From NCBI GenBank assembly GCA_015075625.1, contig JABTTZ010000002.1, positions 868,001 through 932,000 of the forward strand: a stretch of 64,000 bases of DNA, given 5' to 3'. Position numbers and translations under genes: made by a program. Below are positions 23,688 through 32,777 of the stretch, piece after piece. The DNA is from Anaerolineales bacterium (lineage in GTDB: Bacteria; Chloroflexota; Anaerolineae; Aggregatilineales; UBA2796). Every line of letters begins with the position of its first letter. Within the stretch, counting starts at the first letter, position 1. The notes below the pieces were generated by a model. That model made no database searches. It was given only the letters and a program-made list of their open reading frames with translations, and had not been told where the DNA came from.

Positions 23688-24953
23688 ATGGTAAGGTTGA
23701 TTGGTTTCAAACACAATGCCAACCCTGTTCCAATTATAATCATACTAGGATGGCGACTTATTACAATCTTATCGCGTTTACAACGCTCTCTTGTTTTTCC
23801 TACCGTATTTGCCCTGTTTATTGTGTTGGTGGGATGTGCGCCGTCAAATGAGACGCTCCCCCTTGCCCCCGGTTGGCAATTGATTGGGCAAACGGAGACA
23901 AGCGCTCCGGTGGACAGCCCAGCCCTTTCCTTAGGGGTGGGGAACGCCATGCGGATTCTTTGGTTTGGTGAGCCAACAATGCCCAATCTTCGCCTGTGGG
24001 ATGGGCTAACTGCACCACACTTACTCCCCTTAGGGATTACGCCTGAGCGCCTGAGCGCCTACCCGCTTGATAAAGGCTGGCTGCAACTGCTGTGGATCGA
24101 TCAGAGTCCGTATGGGGAAGGGGCGCTCGTTGGGGGGACGTTGGACGCGGTGGGAAGCGTCCAGCGCGGTCCGACAGCGATCAGCACCGGCGCGGTGATC
24201 GAGTATGCCGCTGCCGCCGCCCCTGATGGCAGCCTGCGCGTCGTGTGGTCAGAGCGCAGCGGCTCTCGCTCTCGCTTGCTGGCAACGACCATTGATGGGC
24301 TAGGGCGTCCGCGCCCGACGGTGCTGATCGCAGCGGCGGGGCGTTTCCCCGCCCTGACCTTTGACTCGCGTGGCAATCTCCATTTTGTCTGGCTGGAACA
24401 AGGTGTTGGCGCGGTGTGGACGGTGCGCTATGTCCGTTTGTCGGGGGGCGTTTTCCCCACTGTGGCGCTGGCGCAGAGCGACCCCATTGCTGTGTTTGAA
24501 ACGTCCCCTGGCAGCACGCCGGAATCTATCGCCGTGCAGAGTGATTTGGATCAGGTCTATGCCCTGTGGGTGGTGGCGGTGGTGGGCGCAGGTGGGGATA
24601 TACAGGGCGTTCGCTTTCCGCTGGAAGATAGCGCGAGGGTGCAAGCGATTGCCGCCAGTGGGTGGGCGTTGGAAGGTCTTGGCGGGGTGTCGGGAGGGCG
24701 CTTGGCAGGGGGAGCGCTGTTCAGCGGGCGGGGGTACGCCCTCGGCGGGACACGGTATGCCCTTCCGCGCATCCCGATCATCCTTAGTGTGGGGACGGAT
24801 GGCGCGGTGACGGCGACACCGCTGCTTAAGTCGGAGAGTGCCGATCTGATCGGGGGGGTGAGCGCTGCCCTTGACGGTGAGGGACGCCTTCACGCGGCAT
24901 GGTCGGCGCTCTCGGCGGCGGGGGTTGCCCACGTCTACCGTGCCGGGGAGTGA
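23688..24953 (+). CDS. Lipoprotein, probable beta-propeller-like
   Basis: Up to 421 residues. A hydrophobic signal with lipobox (FALFIVLVGCAPS) predicts acylation and membrane anchoring. The rest contains repeated strands of about 50 residues such as GNLHFVWLEQG, GSLRVVWSERSG, QVYALWVVAVV and GRLHAAWSALSA, a pattern (xxLHxxW) typical of exo-alpha-sialidase/BNR-like or related propellers of unknown ligand. The start is uncertain: ATG 23688 gives a long N-terminus before the signal, but no closer ATG is in frame. It is divergent from the FHA gene with only about 30 bp between. Confidence 0.6.
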   Translation: MVRLIGFKHNANPVPIIIILGWRLITILSRLQRSLVFPTVFALFIVLVGCAPSNETLPLAPGWQLIGQTETSAPVDSPALSLGVGNAMRILWFGEPTMPNLRLWDGLTAPHLLPLGITPERLSAYPLDKGWLQLLWIDQSPYGEGALVGGTLDAVGSVQRGPTAISTGAVIEYAAAAAPDGSLRVVWSERSGSRSRLLATTIDGLGRPRPTVLIAAAGRFPALTFDSRGNLHFVWLEQGVGAVWTVRYVRLSGGVFPTVALAQSDPIAVFETSPGSTPESIAVQSDLDQVYALWVVAVVGAGGDIQGVRFPLEDSARVQAIAASGWALEGLGGVSGGRLAGGALFSGRGYALGGTRYALPRIPIILSVGTDGAVTATPLLKSESADLIGGVSAALDGEGRLHAAWSALSAAGVAHVYRAGE

Positions 24954-25055
24954 GAGGAAGGGGGTGAGGGAGCGGCTTTCCCTGCTTTCAGCCCCCTGCT
25001 TTAGCGCAGAGGCAAGTATCCCTACGGCAGGATGGGTGAAACCCACGAAAATAAA

Positions 25056-25091
25056 CACGCCCCGCTCATCATAACCTGTGAGCGGGGCGTG
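25056..25091. terminator. Bidirectional intrinsic terminator
   Basis: A 13-bp perfect stem (CACGCCCCGCTCA / TGAGCGGGGCGTG) with a 10-nt loop. TTTT follows on the right and a T-rich stretch (TTTATTTT on the minus strand) on the left. It lies between the convergent lipoprotein and TadE-like genes, serving both. Confidence 0.85.
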
Positions 25092-25164
25092 CGTGTTTTG
25101 AGATGTGTTTGGGAGAGGAGAGCGGGGATTCAGCACCCTGCGCCCCTCTTAGGACGGCGGTGGT

Positions 25165-28100
25165 TTAGCAGTCCACACCGCAGCTAGAAACAACCTTCAC
25201 CGATCTGGACACCGAGTTGTTCGCCATGTTTGGATCGGTGATCCCTCCTGGCGGTGTCACGGTTGCTGTGTTCGCGAAGGTCTTGTTCACGTCTCCCGGA
25301 CGGAAGGTGACCGTCAGGGTGTAGGTGATCGTGCCACCGACAGGGATGTTCACCGTATCGGCAAGGTTGCCCGTGCGCACGCCGCTGGCGCAGGTCGCGC
25401 CGCCCGTCGTGGTGCAAGACCACGTTTGGGTCAGCGGGACATTTCCCCCGGTGAACAGGTCACTTACGGTAGCCCCGGTCACGGCGGCAGGACCAGCGTT
25501 GGTCACCACAATCGTGTAGACGGCAGCTTCCGCAGGATCATATTCTGGTGGCGATCCAGCACGGTTCGGTGTCTTGGTGATGCCCAAGTTCGCCTCGTTT
25601 GGCAGCGTCGGGGACGAGGCGACGGTTGGCGTCGGTGAGGGCGTCAGCGAGGGCGTCCGCGATGGCGTCAGCGAGGGCGTCCGCGAGGGCGTCCGCGAGA
25701 GCGTTGGTGAGGGCGTCAGCGTGCGCGAGGGCGTCAACGATGGCGTCAAGGTCGGCGTCCGTGAGGACGTCAGACTTGGCGATGGTGTCAACGATGGCGT
25801 CCGCGATGGCGTCCGCGATGGCGTCCGCGATGGCGTCAGGGTGATCGTCCGTGAGGGCGTCCGCGATGGCGTCAGCGTCAGCGTCCGCGAGGGCGTCAAT
25901 GAGGGCGTCAAAGTCAGCGTCCGCGAGGGCGTCAATGAGGGCGTCCGGGTCAGCGTCCGCGAGGGCGTCAAGGTGATCGTCCGCGTCAGGGACGGGGTGA
26001 TCGTGATCGTGATCGTCCGCGACGGGGTGATCGTTGGCGTCCGTGAGGGCGTCAGCGTTTGCGTTGGTGTGAACGTCCGACTTGGCGTCAGAGTGATTGT
26101 CCGTGAGGGCGTCAGCGATGGCGTCAGCGTCAGCGTCCGTGAGGGCGTCAAGGATGGCGTCCGCGTTAGCGATGGAGTCAGGGTGAGCGTCCGTGAGGGC
26201 GTCAAGGATGGCGTCAAGGTCGGCGTCCGTGAGGGCGTCAGCGTGTAGGTTGCCGTGCCGATAGGCGTTGCCGCATCGGGGAGGCTGACCCGACAAGTGC
26301 TGCTGTCGCTCAGTTGGACATACGATCCGTTGAAATCGGAGACGAAGGCTTGGCTTGGGTTTTCCGCCTGCAAGTTACCGTTCGTGCCGTCAAAGTCTAG
26401 CCAGATGGCGCCGCTTTCACCGGGGGCGAAGATGGGCGATGAACCCCACTCCGTTTGGGTGCGGTCAGAGGCGGTTGGCGGCGAGCTATCGCCCGGCGAA
26501 GCCTGCCACATGACGACGGTATCCGGCGAGAAGGCGGAACTTCCTTTCGCCGCAATGCGGGCAAGGTTCATTCCTGAGAAGTAGGACTTCCAGTTGAAGT
26601 TGAAGGAGGTAATCGCACGCGGCACCGTATCGTTGTTACGGAACTGGTAGCGCACGACGCCAAAGGACTGGAAGGCGACGAAGCTGAGCGAATAGAGCAA
26701 CGAATCGGTACAAACAACCGGCGTTGGAGTTTCCGGCGGGGGTGGTACATCGCCAACAGTGATATCACAGGTAGTACCGCCACCGAGATCAAGCCGGAAG
26801 GTGATCCGTCCGAGGACGGAGGCAGGCGAATAGTGCGTGGTGAGGTCGGCAGGGCCATTCACCATGCGCATTTGCCATGTCGTCGTCACGCCGCCTGGGT
26901 CGCCGTTTGCGCCAGCGACGGCGCGGTTAAGGTAGGTGGGGGCAATGCCATTGATCCAGCCCACCGAACTGTTATTAAAGGTGGTGGGCGTGGTGGGCGC
27001 AGGGGAAACCCCGTCATACGTCCAGTGTGCCGTGCCTTGTCCGGTAATGCGCATTTCGCCCGGATAGATGGAAGTGTAGGGCGATTTCACCCACCAGTTC
27101 ACATCCACCTGACTGATCAACACTGGGGCGAAGTTGAGATTACGGAAGGTGACCTTTGCATACTGCCCTTCCAAGACGATGCCCGATGCGCCGCCTTCCA
27201 CACTGATGCTCGTACACACCGGTGAGGGCGTACTCGTTGGGAGGTTCGTGCTGGTGGGCAGCGGTGTGCGGCTAGGCACCGGCGTCTCGGAGGGGATGGG
27301 CGTGGGGGAACGCGGTCCCGGATCGCCGCCGCCGCCGGGCACCGTCGCCGCGTAGGTGGCGAAGCCCTGTACGGGGAGTTCAAGGACACGGGCGGTACGG
27401 AAGGACTCGTTGATCATAACGCGCCGCGCCTGAAGCAGGACATACGGTCCGCTGCCATCGTTGCGCCCCAGACCAAGTGGGGTGACCAACGGGTGGTTGA
27501 AGTAGACAACAACTTCAACGAAGTCGCCGGGACCGCCGGCATCGTACTGATTCACGCCGAGGCGATCCGCATCCGTTGCATAGGAGGGATCGACAGCATT
27601 CATATCCGCGCCGCCGAACCGCACTTTTTCGTTGATTGTGCAGAGGCGAATTCCTTCGGCGTCAAAGGCGTAGGTGTCTTTGTTAGCAGCGTTCGTCACG
27701 TAATCGCGGGCGTATTTGTAACGCCGGTTGATGCTCTGATCGGTGAGCGGGGGACGCGAACTACAGACATAGACATGAAACCAACCTGGGCGGTGTGAGG
27801 CATCGCGGATGGTTGTGGCGTCCCGATAGGGTTCGGTGTTAATGCCGGTACCGGGGATACGCATCCAGGGGGCGAGTGCCAAGCCGCCCGCGCCGCGCCG
27901 CGCTTCTTCGGTCATGGAGACCAAGCGCAGCACGTCCCACCGCAGCCATTTGTGTTCGTCAATGTTGAGATCGCAGTTGATCCCGTTATAACGGGAGGCA
28001 AAGTAATACTCATCATCAAGGGTGACCCCGCCGCCGTTCGGACCGGGGAAGCGAAGGATGTCCCCGTTCAGGTTGTAGCCCGTCGGGACAAATCCACCGC

Positions 28101-28482
28101 GTGCGTCGGTCACATTACAGGGAACACCATCGCCAGGTTTTTGTCCGGCGGGGTAGTTCGTCGCGTAATCGACGGGGAGTGAGGGGACTTTCCCATCGGC
28201 ATAGCCGCCCGCCGAGTCGGGCGTCCAGGGGTTGAACGTCTCTTGAAAAATGGTTTGGTTATACTGCCCAGTAACGGCATAACGCGCCGCTGTACGCGCC
28301 GCGTTTTGGATGGTTACCCAAGCCTGAAAAATCCGCCCAAACTCAATGATGCCCCAGATGAGCATCAACAAGATTGGGAGGGTGAGCGCAAACTCAATGA
28401 GCGTCTGACCCCGCCTTGCGCGTTCTGGCGGAGGACTGGCGGGCAGTGTGCTTAACTGCCTCTGTAGCCTCAGGAATGACAT
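25165..28482 (-). CDS. Large TadE-like surface protein with TPS-repeat linker and DUF11 domain
   Basis: 1105 residues. Residues 20-75 are TadE-like: GQTLIEFALTLPILLMLIWGIIEFGR is a membrane segment resembling pseudopilin leaders. A Cys-containing globular region to about 420 precedes two related beta-rich domains, starting CTSISVEGG and CTDSLLYSLSF. Residues 745-955 are a low-complexity Thr/Pro/Ser/Arg/Leu linker. Residues 965-1100 form a DUF11 domain (ANLGITKTPNRAGSPPEYDP ... VVTNAGPAAVTGATVSD). It is likely anchored by its N-terminus with an extended outer part. Terminators separate it from the TadG-like gene, so it is probably a separate transcript. Confidence 0.75.
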   Translation of the reverse strand: MSFLRLQRQLSTLPASPPPERARRGQTLIEFALTLPILLMLIWGIIEFGRIFQAWVTIQNAARTAARYAVTGQYNQTIFQETFNPWTPDSAGGYADGKVPSLPVDYATNYPAGQKPGDGVPCNVTDARGGFVPTGYNLNGDILRFPGPNGGGVTLDDEYYFASRYNGINCDLNIDEHKWLRWDVLRLVSMTEEARRGAGGLALAPWMRIPGTGINTEPYRDATTIRDASHRPGWFHVYVCSSRPPLTDQSINRRYKYARDYVTNAANKDTYAFDAEGIRLCTINEKVRFGGADMNAVDPSYATDADRLGVNQYDAGGPGDFVEVVVYFNHPLVTPLGLGRNDGSGPYVLLQARRVMINESFRTARVLELPVQGFATYAATVPGGGGDPGPRSPTPIPSETPVPSRTPLPTSTNLPTSTPSPVCTSISVEGGASGIVLEGQYAKVTFRNLNFAPVLISQVDVNWWVKSPYTSIYPGEMRITGQGTAHWTYDGVSPAPTTPTTFNNSSVGWINGIAPTYLNRAVAGANGDPGGVTTTWQMRMVNGPADLTTHYSPASVLGRITFRLDLGGGTTCDITVGDVPPPPETPTPVVCTDSLLYSLSFVAFQSFGVVRYQFRNNDTVPRAITSFNFNWKSYFSGMNLARIAAKGSSAFSPDTVVMWQASPGDSSPPTASDRTQTEWGSSPIFAPGESGAIWLDFDGTNGNLQAENPSQAFVSDFNGSYVQLSDSSTCRVSLPDAATPIGTATYTLTPSRTPTLTPSLTPSRTLTLTPSLTRTPSLTPSRTLTLTPSLTPSRTITLTPSRTFTPTQTLTPSRTPTITPSRTITITITPSLTRTITLTPSRTLTRTPSLTPSRTLTLTPSLTPSRTLTLTPSRTPSRTITLTPSRTPSRTPSRTPSLTPSPSLTSSRTPTLTPSLTPSRTLTPSPTLSRTPSRTPSLTPSRTPSLTPSPTPTVASSPTLPNEANLGITKTPNRAGSPPEYDPAEAAVYTIVVTNAGPAAVTGATVSDLFTGGNVPLTQTWSCTTTGGATCASGVRTGNLADTVNIPVGGTITYTLTVTFRPGDVNKTFANTATVTPPGGITDPNMANNSVSRSVKVVSSCGVDC
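25619..26247 (-). repeat. Tandem minisatellite encoding the Thr-Pro-Ser linker
   Basis: About 630 bp of GGCGTC-AGCGAGGGCGTCCGCGA-like units of 12, 18 and 24 bp, all multiples of three. On the coding (minus) strand they encode repeats such as TPSRTLTLTPSLTPSRT. Unit order is irregular, suggesting slippage and recombination. Frame is preserved, so it is expressed. Length is expected to vary between strains. Confidence 0.9.
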
Positions 28483-28533
28483 TCCCCCTCCTCTGAATCA
28501 TCTGAACATGTCTACAATGATGACTGCGTGAGC

Positions 28534-28559
28534 AGCCCCGCTTTTATAAAAGCGGGGCT
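28534..28559 (-). terminator. Perfect palindrome, intrinsic terminator of the TadG-like gene
   Basis: AGCCCCGCTTTTA followed by its exact reverse complement, a 26-nt palindrome 22 bp after the stop of the TadG-like gene and 50 bp before the next gene on the same strand. The TTTTA is inside the arms, so the folded RNA has a short G/C stem with A/T at the tip. It is more likely a terminator than an operator. Confidence 0.65.
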
Positions 28560-28580
28560 GGCTAGGATACCGATAGGATG

Positions 28581-31334
28581 TTAGCGGGCAAGCCGTGTGA
28601 AAAGCCGTCGGGCAATGTCGGTGAAAGCGTCGTTCACCTTGGTGATGCTCTCGGCGTACCAGAACTGCCCGCAGTCCGTTTTGCCCATGGTCTCGTAGGC
28701 GAGCGTGCCGGGCGTGTAGTTATCCACCGTTCCTGGATAGTAGTTTGTGTAGTCGTAAAGGGCGCAGGGGTCTTCCCCGGCGTTCACGGTGGTTGTTGTG
28801 TCAAAGAAGGGGTCGGCGTCTGGGCGCACGCGCCCGCCGCTGAGACCGCCGAAGGGACCAGACCCTACTTGGTAGGGCGGTTCAAAGCCCGTTGTGGGGC
28901 TGTACATCGGGTCGCCAACGGTGTTCTTCTTCTCATGCATGGTGCGATACCATGCCTGTGGGCGGTTGTTGATCTCGCCGTTATCGCCCGCATCCGCCAT
29001 GTAGCGGAGCGTCTTGATGCCCATGATCTTATCGTTCAACTTCCCACCACTGGGGTTGAAGAAGATGGTGAACATGGCGATGAAGCTGCCCTTCGTCTGC
29101 TTCGTGTAGTCGATCAATCCAGCGAAATCGACCTGATCACGGAAGTAATCGTCTGGGTCATAGCGGGGGTCGCAGAATGCGCCCGGGTCGTTGATCACAC
29201 CGCGTGCGTCACGGCAGAAGTGGCGCGTATCGGGGTTGAAATCGACGCACGAGGGCGCACTGGCAATACTGCCCGTCCCTTCCTTAAAGGGATTTCCTGG
29301 ATCATAGGTATCGGAGAACTGATACCACCATGGCTCGGAGTCATTCGCATCACATTCGGGCGAGACATAGCCAGAGGCGGTGTCAAAGTTGCAAAAGGTA
29401 TACCAGGGGCAGAAGCCAAAGCTGAACTGCGGCACAACGTTTCCACCGCCATCGGTGGCGCGGGTTGTCCATGAGGACAGCCCTGCCGGATAGGGATAGC
29501 CCGCCTGACCGGGCTGGCACAGGTGGGGCATCGTGTTGTAGAGCGGGTGGCGGTCTTGCGTGGTTGGGTTGCCGTCTGGATCAGGGTTGCAGAGCATATC
29601 CAGCGTGACGCCCGGCGGCGGTGTTTGATCGACACTGGGGACGGTCAGCCAGTTTTGGTCGGCGCCGTTGATGCCGAACTCGGCGTTCAGGTCGCTGTAG
29701 GAAGGCGTCCGGTTGGGGAAGCCATCGCTGAGCATAACCATAACCCACACCGAGTCACGGCGAATCCAGTTCGGGTTGGTCAGCGCCGCACGTCCGGCGC
29801 GAACGCCGCCACCCATATTCGTATCCGTACACTGCGATTCTGTCCAATAGGTGAGGTATTTCTTATCCTCACCGGAGACGGCAACGCCGAGGTTTACGCC
29901 ACGATAGGTTTCCTGCGAGATGCACTCGCGCTGTGTCCCTGTGGGGAGGACGGAGACACCGACGCGCTCGTTCAAGGTGCGGATCGCCGTATCTTTGTTG
30001 GAGATCACCGGAATGGACTGTCCGGCGGGGATGATGGTGTTCACTTGGGCGTTGAAGGTGACAAGGAACAGACGATCTCCGCGCACGAAGTCAAGGCGCT
30101 TGATGAAGCGGCGGGCAGCATCGCGCACGGATTTGAAGGGACGGCAGATCAGATCGCTGTAGTTGCCATCTGGCTCACCGCTGCCGATGATCGTCTTATT
30201 GATCAACGCCTCCTCACCCGTTCCGGGATCGGAGACGTAGTAATCAATCGAGTAGCCCACTGCCGGCGAACGCCACATAGGGGGCGTACTGGCAAGCGTT
30301 TCAAACTGAGGCGGATCCCCTGGGGTAGCCACGTCACCGAGGTAGCCGCGCCGCGGGAAGGTCATGCCCAAATAGGTGTTCAGTTCCAGTGTATTCAGGT
30401 TTTTGCGGTCTGGGACAACGTTGTTGTCCTCGTTGCGCTGTGAGGTAGGGTCGTTGCAGCAGCCGCCCCATGCATAGTTCGCCGCGTTGCGAAAGCGGCG
30501 TCCGGGGGCATAGGCAACCTGCGGCGATGTCCAACACTCATAACGGATGGATGGCTCGCCAGCGGTATTCAAGCCCGTGCCGTTCTGGGGACCATCCAAG
30601 CCAATATCGGCGCGGTCTGTGTAGGGTTTCAAGCCCAGTTGGGTGGGTAGTGCGCCGGTGAAGTCAAGGAAGTTCTTGAGCGGCTCTTGGTTGGGGTAAG
30701 GCGTGTAGTCTACCTCGTTGTTGAAGGTATCGTTCGCCATAGACGCCGAGGTATCAATGAGCAGCGCCACATCCAAGACTGCCGTTTGGGAAAGGGCGCT
30801 GGCGGTGAGCAAGACGGTGTTCCACCCGATGAGCGAGAGGAACGTTGTCTGTGAATTCACCTGAGCAGAGACCCGAACGAGTTTTTGCGGGTCGCGCCGA
30901 CAGAGTTCGGAGGGGGGGATCGTTTGGTAGAGGTAGTTTTGGGCGTCTACCGCCGTCGTCCCGGTGAACCCCACTGGCGGGTTTGTCAGAATATCAATGA
31001 TCTCGGTCTCACAGGTTTCAACGATCACCGTATCGGGGCTGATTCCGCCTTGCAATTTGATGAACTGCTCAGCAACAGCCTGTAAGGTGGCGTAATCGGT
31101 ATTCTCGCGGATTTGTTGGGCGGCGGCGATTGCCGCTGCGTCCACCGCACGGCGCAAGGCGCTGTAGCGGACGAAAAGCAAGGCGACATCTACCGCGATC
31201 CCCACAAAGGCGATCAGGGTCATAAAGGCAAGGGCGACGATGATAATCGCCTGCCCATTCCGGCTGCGCTTGTTAAGCGCTCGCCAGATGCCCGTTGAGG
31301 CAGCGTGGGTGGTCAAGATACTGTCCTCCCTCAA
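28581..31334 (-). CDS. TadG-like protein with von Willebrand factor A domain
   Basis: 917 residues. The N-terminus (GQAIIIVALAFMTLIAFVGIAVDVALLFV, then LRRAVDAAAIAAAQQI) is the TadG/TadE-type membrane segment plus the adjacent helix. A vWA domain begins about residue 186 with the metal-ion-adhesion (MIDAS) motif DTSAS in LDVALLIDTSASMAND. A later DSVWVMVMLSDGFPNRTPS has the vWA Asp-Gly strand. Large Cys-containing insertions interrupt the vWA fold. Probably an adhesin-like pilus or surface component. It lies 3 bp from the preceding TadE-like gene on the same strand, so co-expression is likely. Confidence 0.8.
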   Translation of the reverse strand: MREDSILTTHAASTGIWRALNKRSRNGQAIIIVALAFMTLIAFVGIAVDVALLFVRYSALRRAVDAAAIAAAQQIRENTDYATLQAVAEQFIKLQGGISPDTVIVETCETEIIDILTNPPVGFTGTTAVDAQNYLYQTIPPSELCRRDPQKLVRVSAQVNSQTTFLSLIGWNTVLLTASALSQTAVLDVALLIDTSASMANDTFNNEVDYTPYPNQEPLKNFLDFTGALPTQLGLKPYTDRADIGLDGPQNGTGLNTAGEPSIRYECWTSPQVAYAPGRRFRNAANYAWGGCCNDPTSQRNEDNNVVPDRKNLNTLELNTYLGMTFPRRGYLGDVATPGDPPQFETLASTPPMWRSPAVGYSIDYYVSDPGTGEEALINKTIIGSGEPDGNYSDLICRPFKSVRDAARRFIKRLDFVRGDRLFLVTFNAQVNTIIPAGQSIPVISNKDTAIRTLNERVGVSVLPTGTQRECISQETYRGVNLGVAVSGEDKKYLTYWTESQCTDTNMGGGVRAGRAALTNPNWIRRDSVWVMVMLSDGFPNRTPSYSDLNAEFGINGADQNWLTVPSVDQTPPPGVTLDMLCNPDPDGNPTTQDRHPLYNTMPHLCQPGQAGYPYPAGLSSWTTRATDGGGNVVPQFSFGFCPWYTFCNFDTASGYVSPECDANDSEPWWYQFSDTYDPGNPFKEGTGSIASAPSCVDFNPDTRHFCRDARGVINDPGAFCDPRYDPDDYFRDQVDFAGLIDYTKQTKGSFIAMFTIFFNPSGGKLNDKIMGIKTLRYMADAGDNGEINNRPQAWYRTMHEKKNTVGDPMYSPTTGFEPPYQVGSGPFGGLSGGRVRPDADPFFDTTTTVNAGEDPCALYDYTNYYPGTVDNYTPGTLAYETMGKTDCGQFWYAESITKVNDAFTDIARRLFTRLAR

Positions 31335-31337
31335 TCC

Positions 31338-32483
31338 TTACTGGGGTGTTGCCGTTGGCTCAGCGCCAATGGCGGGAAAAATGCCGTAAATGTAAAGCAT
31401 TGGGTCATTAACGGCGGTGCCAGTGAACCCTTGAAAGATCGGTCCAAAAATGACTGGGTGGTGCTGCCAGTGGAATTCAACCAAGACCAGCCCCCCATTG
31501 CGAACTTTCCCCGTGAGCAAATCTCTGGAAAATTCGCGGTTCAGGCGTTCTTCAATCGCTTGGACGGTGAAGCGCGAACCGCGACAGCCATCATCGTTGA
31601 GGACGTTGCCTGTAAAGACGAAGCCGCGTATGCCCTGACTTGCCGTGAGAAGGGCAAGGGGTGTTCCGGCTGTGCCGTTGATCTCGTGTTCGTCAGCGGG
31701 GGGGCCGTCCGTCCATGCGGTATAGAAATCGGCGCGTTTGTAATCGAAGGGATCGCGTACATCGCCGCCCAATCCGGCAGTGAAGCAGTAGCGGTTTTCA
31801 AGGGGCCACCGCCCGGTGACGGTGATCCATAGGTTATTTGTGGGGACAGAAGAGCCCCGACTGCCACCGCTAGGGGTAAAGCCACCGATACTCGTGTAAT
31901 CCATTTTGCTATAGGCAATAGCGGAGACGACGACATCGTTTTTGCTGAAATGGGTCGCATTGCGAGTGGGTTCGGTTGTGCCACCAGCGCCCCAATTGGT
32001 CATATCCTCAAATTCGAGCGGCTCCATGGTCAGCAGCGCCTGACAAATCGTCCAGTCAAAGTAGCCGAAGTCTTTATCGGGAGTGCGCGTCGTATAGCCA
32101 TAAGCATCAAGGATCGTCTTGCCACGTGCAACTTGGCGGTTCTGCGCCCCTGGCAGAATGTCAAAACGAATGTTGTCTTGGTCGCAATCAAGGCGGTTAT
32201 AGTTGCGCGTTTCGGCTGCACCGTCCCAAAGGGTGGGGTTCAGCGTTGCGCCCCGCCGCCCAGACTCGCGCACCAAGTCCATAATGATTAAGTAGTTGTT
32301 GGCAACAAAACCGATCTCGGCAAGACTGACAATCATGGCAAAGAGAATCGGTGTGGTGAGCGCCAATTCGATAAGGCTTTGCCCGCGCACGCCGCGCCGC
32401 CGCTTTTCGCGTGGGGCGGAACGAGTCTGAAGGGTGGGCTGTCCGTCCAACATCTCGACGAATCTACGCCATAATCGTCGCAT
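31338..32483 (-). CDS. TadE-like protein with large extracytoplasmic domain
   Basis: 381 residues. A basic N-terminus (REKRRRGVRG) precedes GQSLIELALTTPILFAMIVSLAEIGFV, a TadE-type leader/membrane helix, and NNYLIIMDLVRESGRRGATL, its usual amphipathic continuation. The remaining about 300 residues are outside the family's normal length and unassigned. It is first of a unit with the TadG-like gene. No Tad ATPase (CpaF), TadB/C, secretin or Flp pilin lies in the window, so any machinery is encoded elsewhere. Confidence 0.8.
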   Translation of the reverse strand: MRRLWRRFVEMLDGQPTLQTRSAPREKRRRGVRGQSLIELALTTPILFAMIVSLAEIGFVANNYLIIMDLVRESGRRGATLNPTLWDGAAETRNYNRLDCDQDNIRFDILPGAQNRQVARGKTILDAYGYTTRTPDKDFGYFDWTICQALLTMEPLEFEDMTNWGAGGTTEPTRNATHFSKNDVVVSAIAYSKMDYTSIGGFTPSGGSRGSSVPTNNLWITVTGRWPLENRYCFTAGLGGDVRDPFDYKRADFYTAWTDGPPADEHEINGTAGTPLALLTASQGIRGFVFTGNVLNDDGCRGSRFTVQAIEERLNREFSRDLLTGKVRNGGLVLVEFHWQHHPVIFGPIFQGFTGTAVNDPMLYIYGIFPAIGAEPTATPQ

Positions 32484-32777
32484 AGGGACTCTTTCTTTGA
32501 ACGTTCCAAAACTTCATGAAAAGTGATACCTGTGCAACCATAATACCATAGGGGTAAGGGGAAGAATGTCGGGGGAATGTCGTTAGGATGTCAGGATTTG
32601 TCAATGAAACGCAAAGATTGAGAGCAAAGCCCACACCCCCCTGTGGGAATGCCCCTGAGGGGCTTGGGATGCCCCTAACTTGTCTCAGCCAATCTAGGTG
32701 AGGGGGAGTAGGGGCGGGCATAATCGACAAGCGGTATGATTCCCCTCATCAGGCGATTAGGCGATGAGGTAATCCCA

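Noticed and set aside
25619-26247. CRISPR-like array
   Set aside because: The units are tandem, directly adjacent and in frame, with no spacers and no cas genes.
25574-26248. Long plus-strand ORF of Val/Gly/Glu repeats
   Set aside because: It is the antisense reading of the TPS-repeat linker in the minus-strand protein; the minus-strand frame continues into TadE and DUF11 domains.
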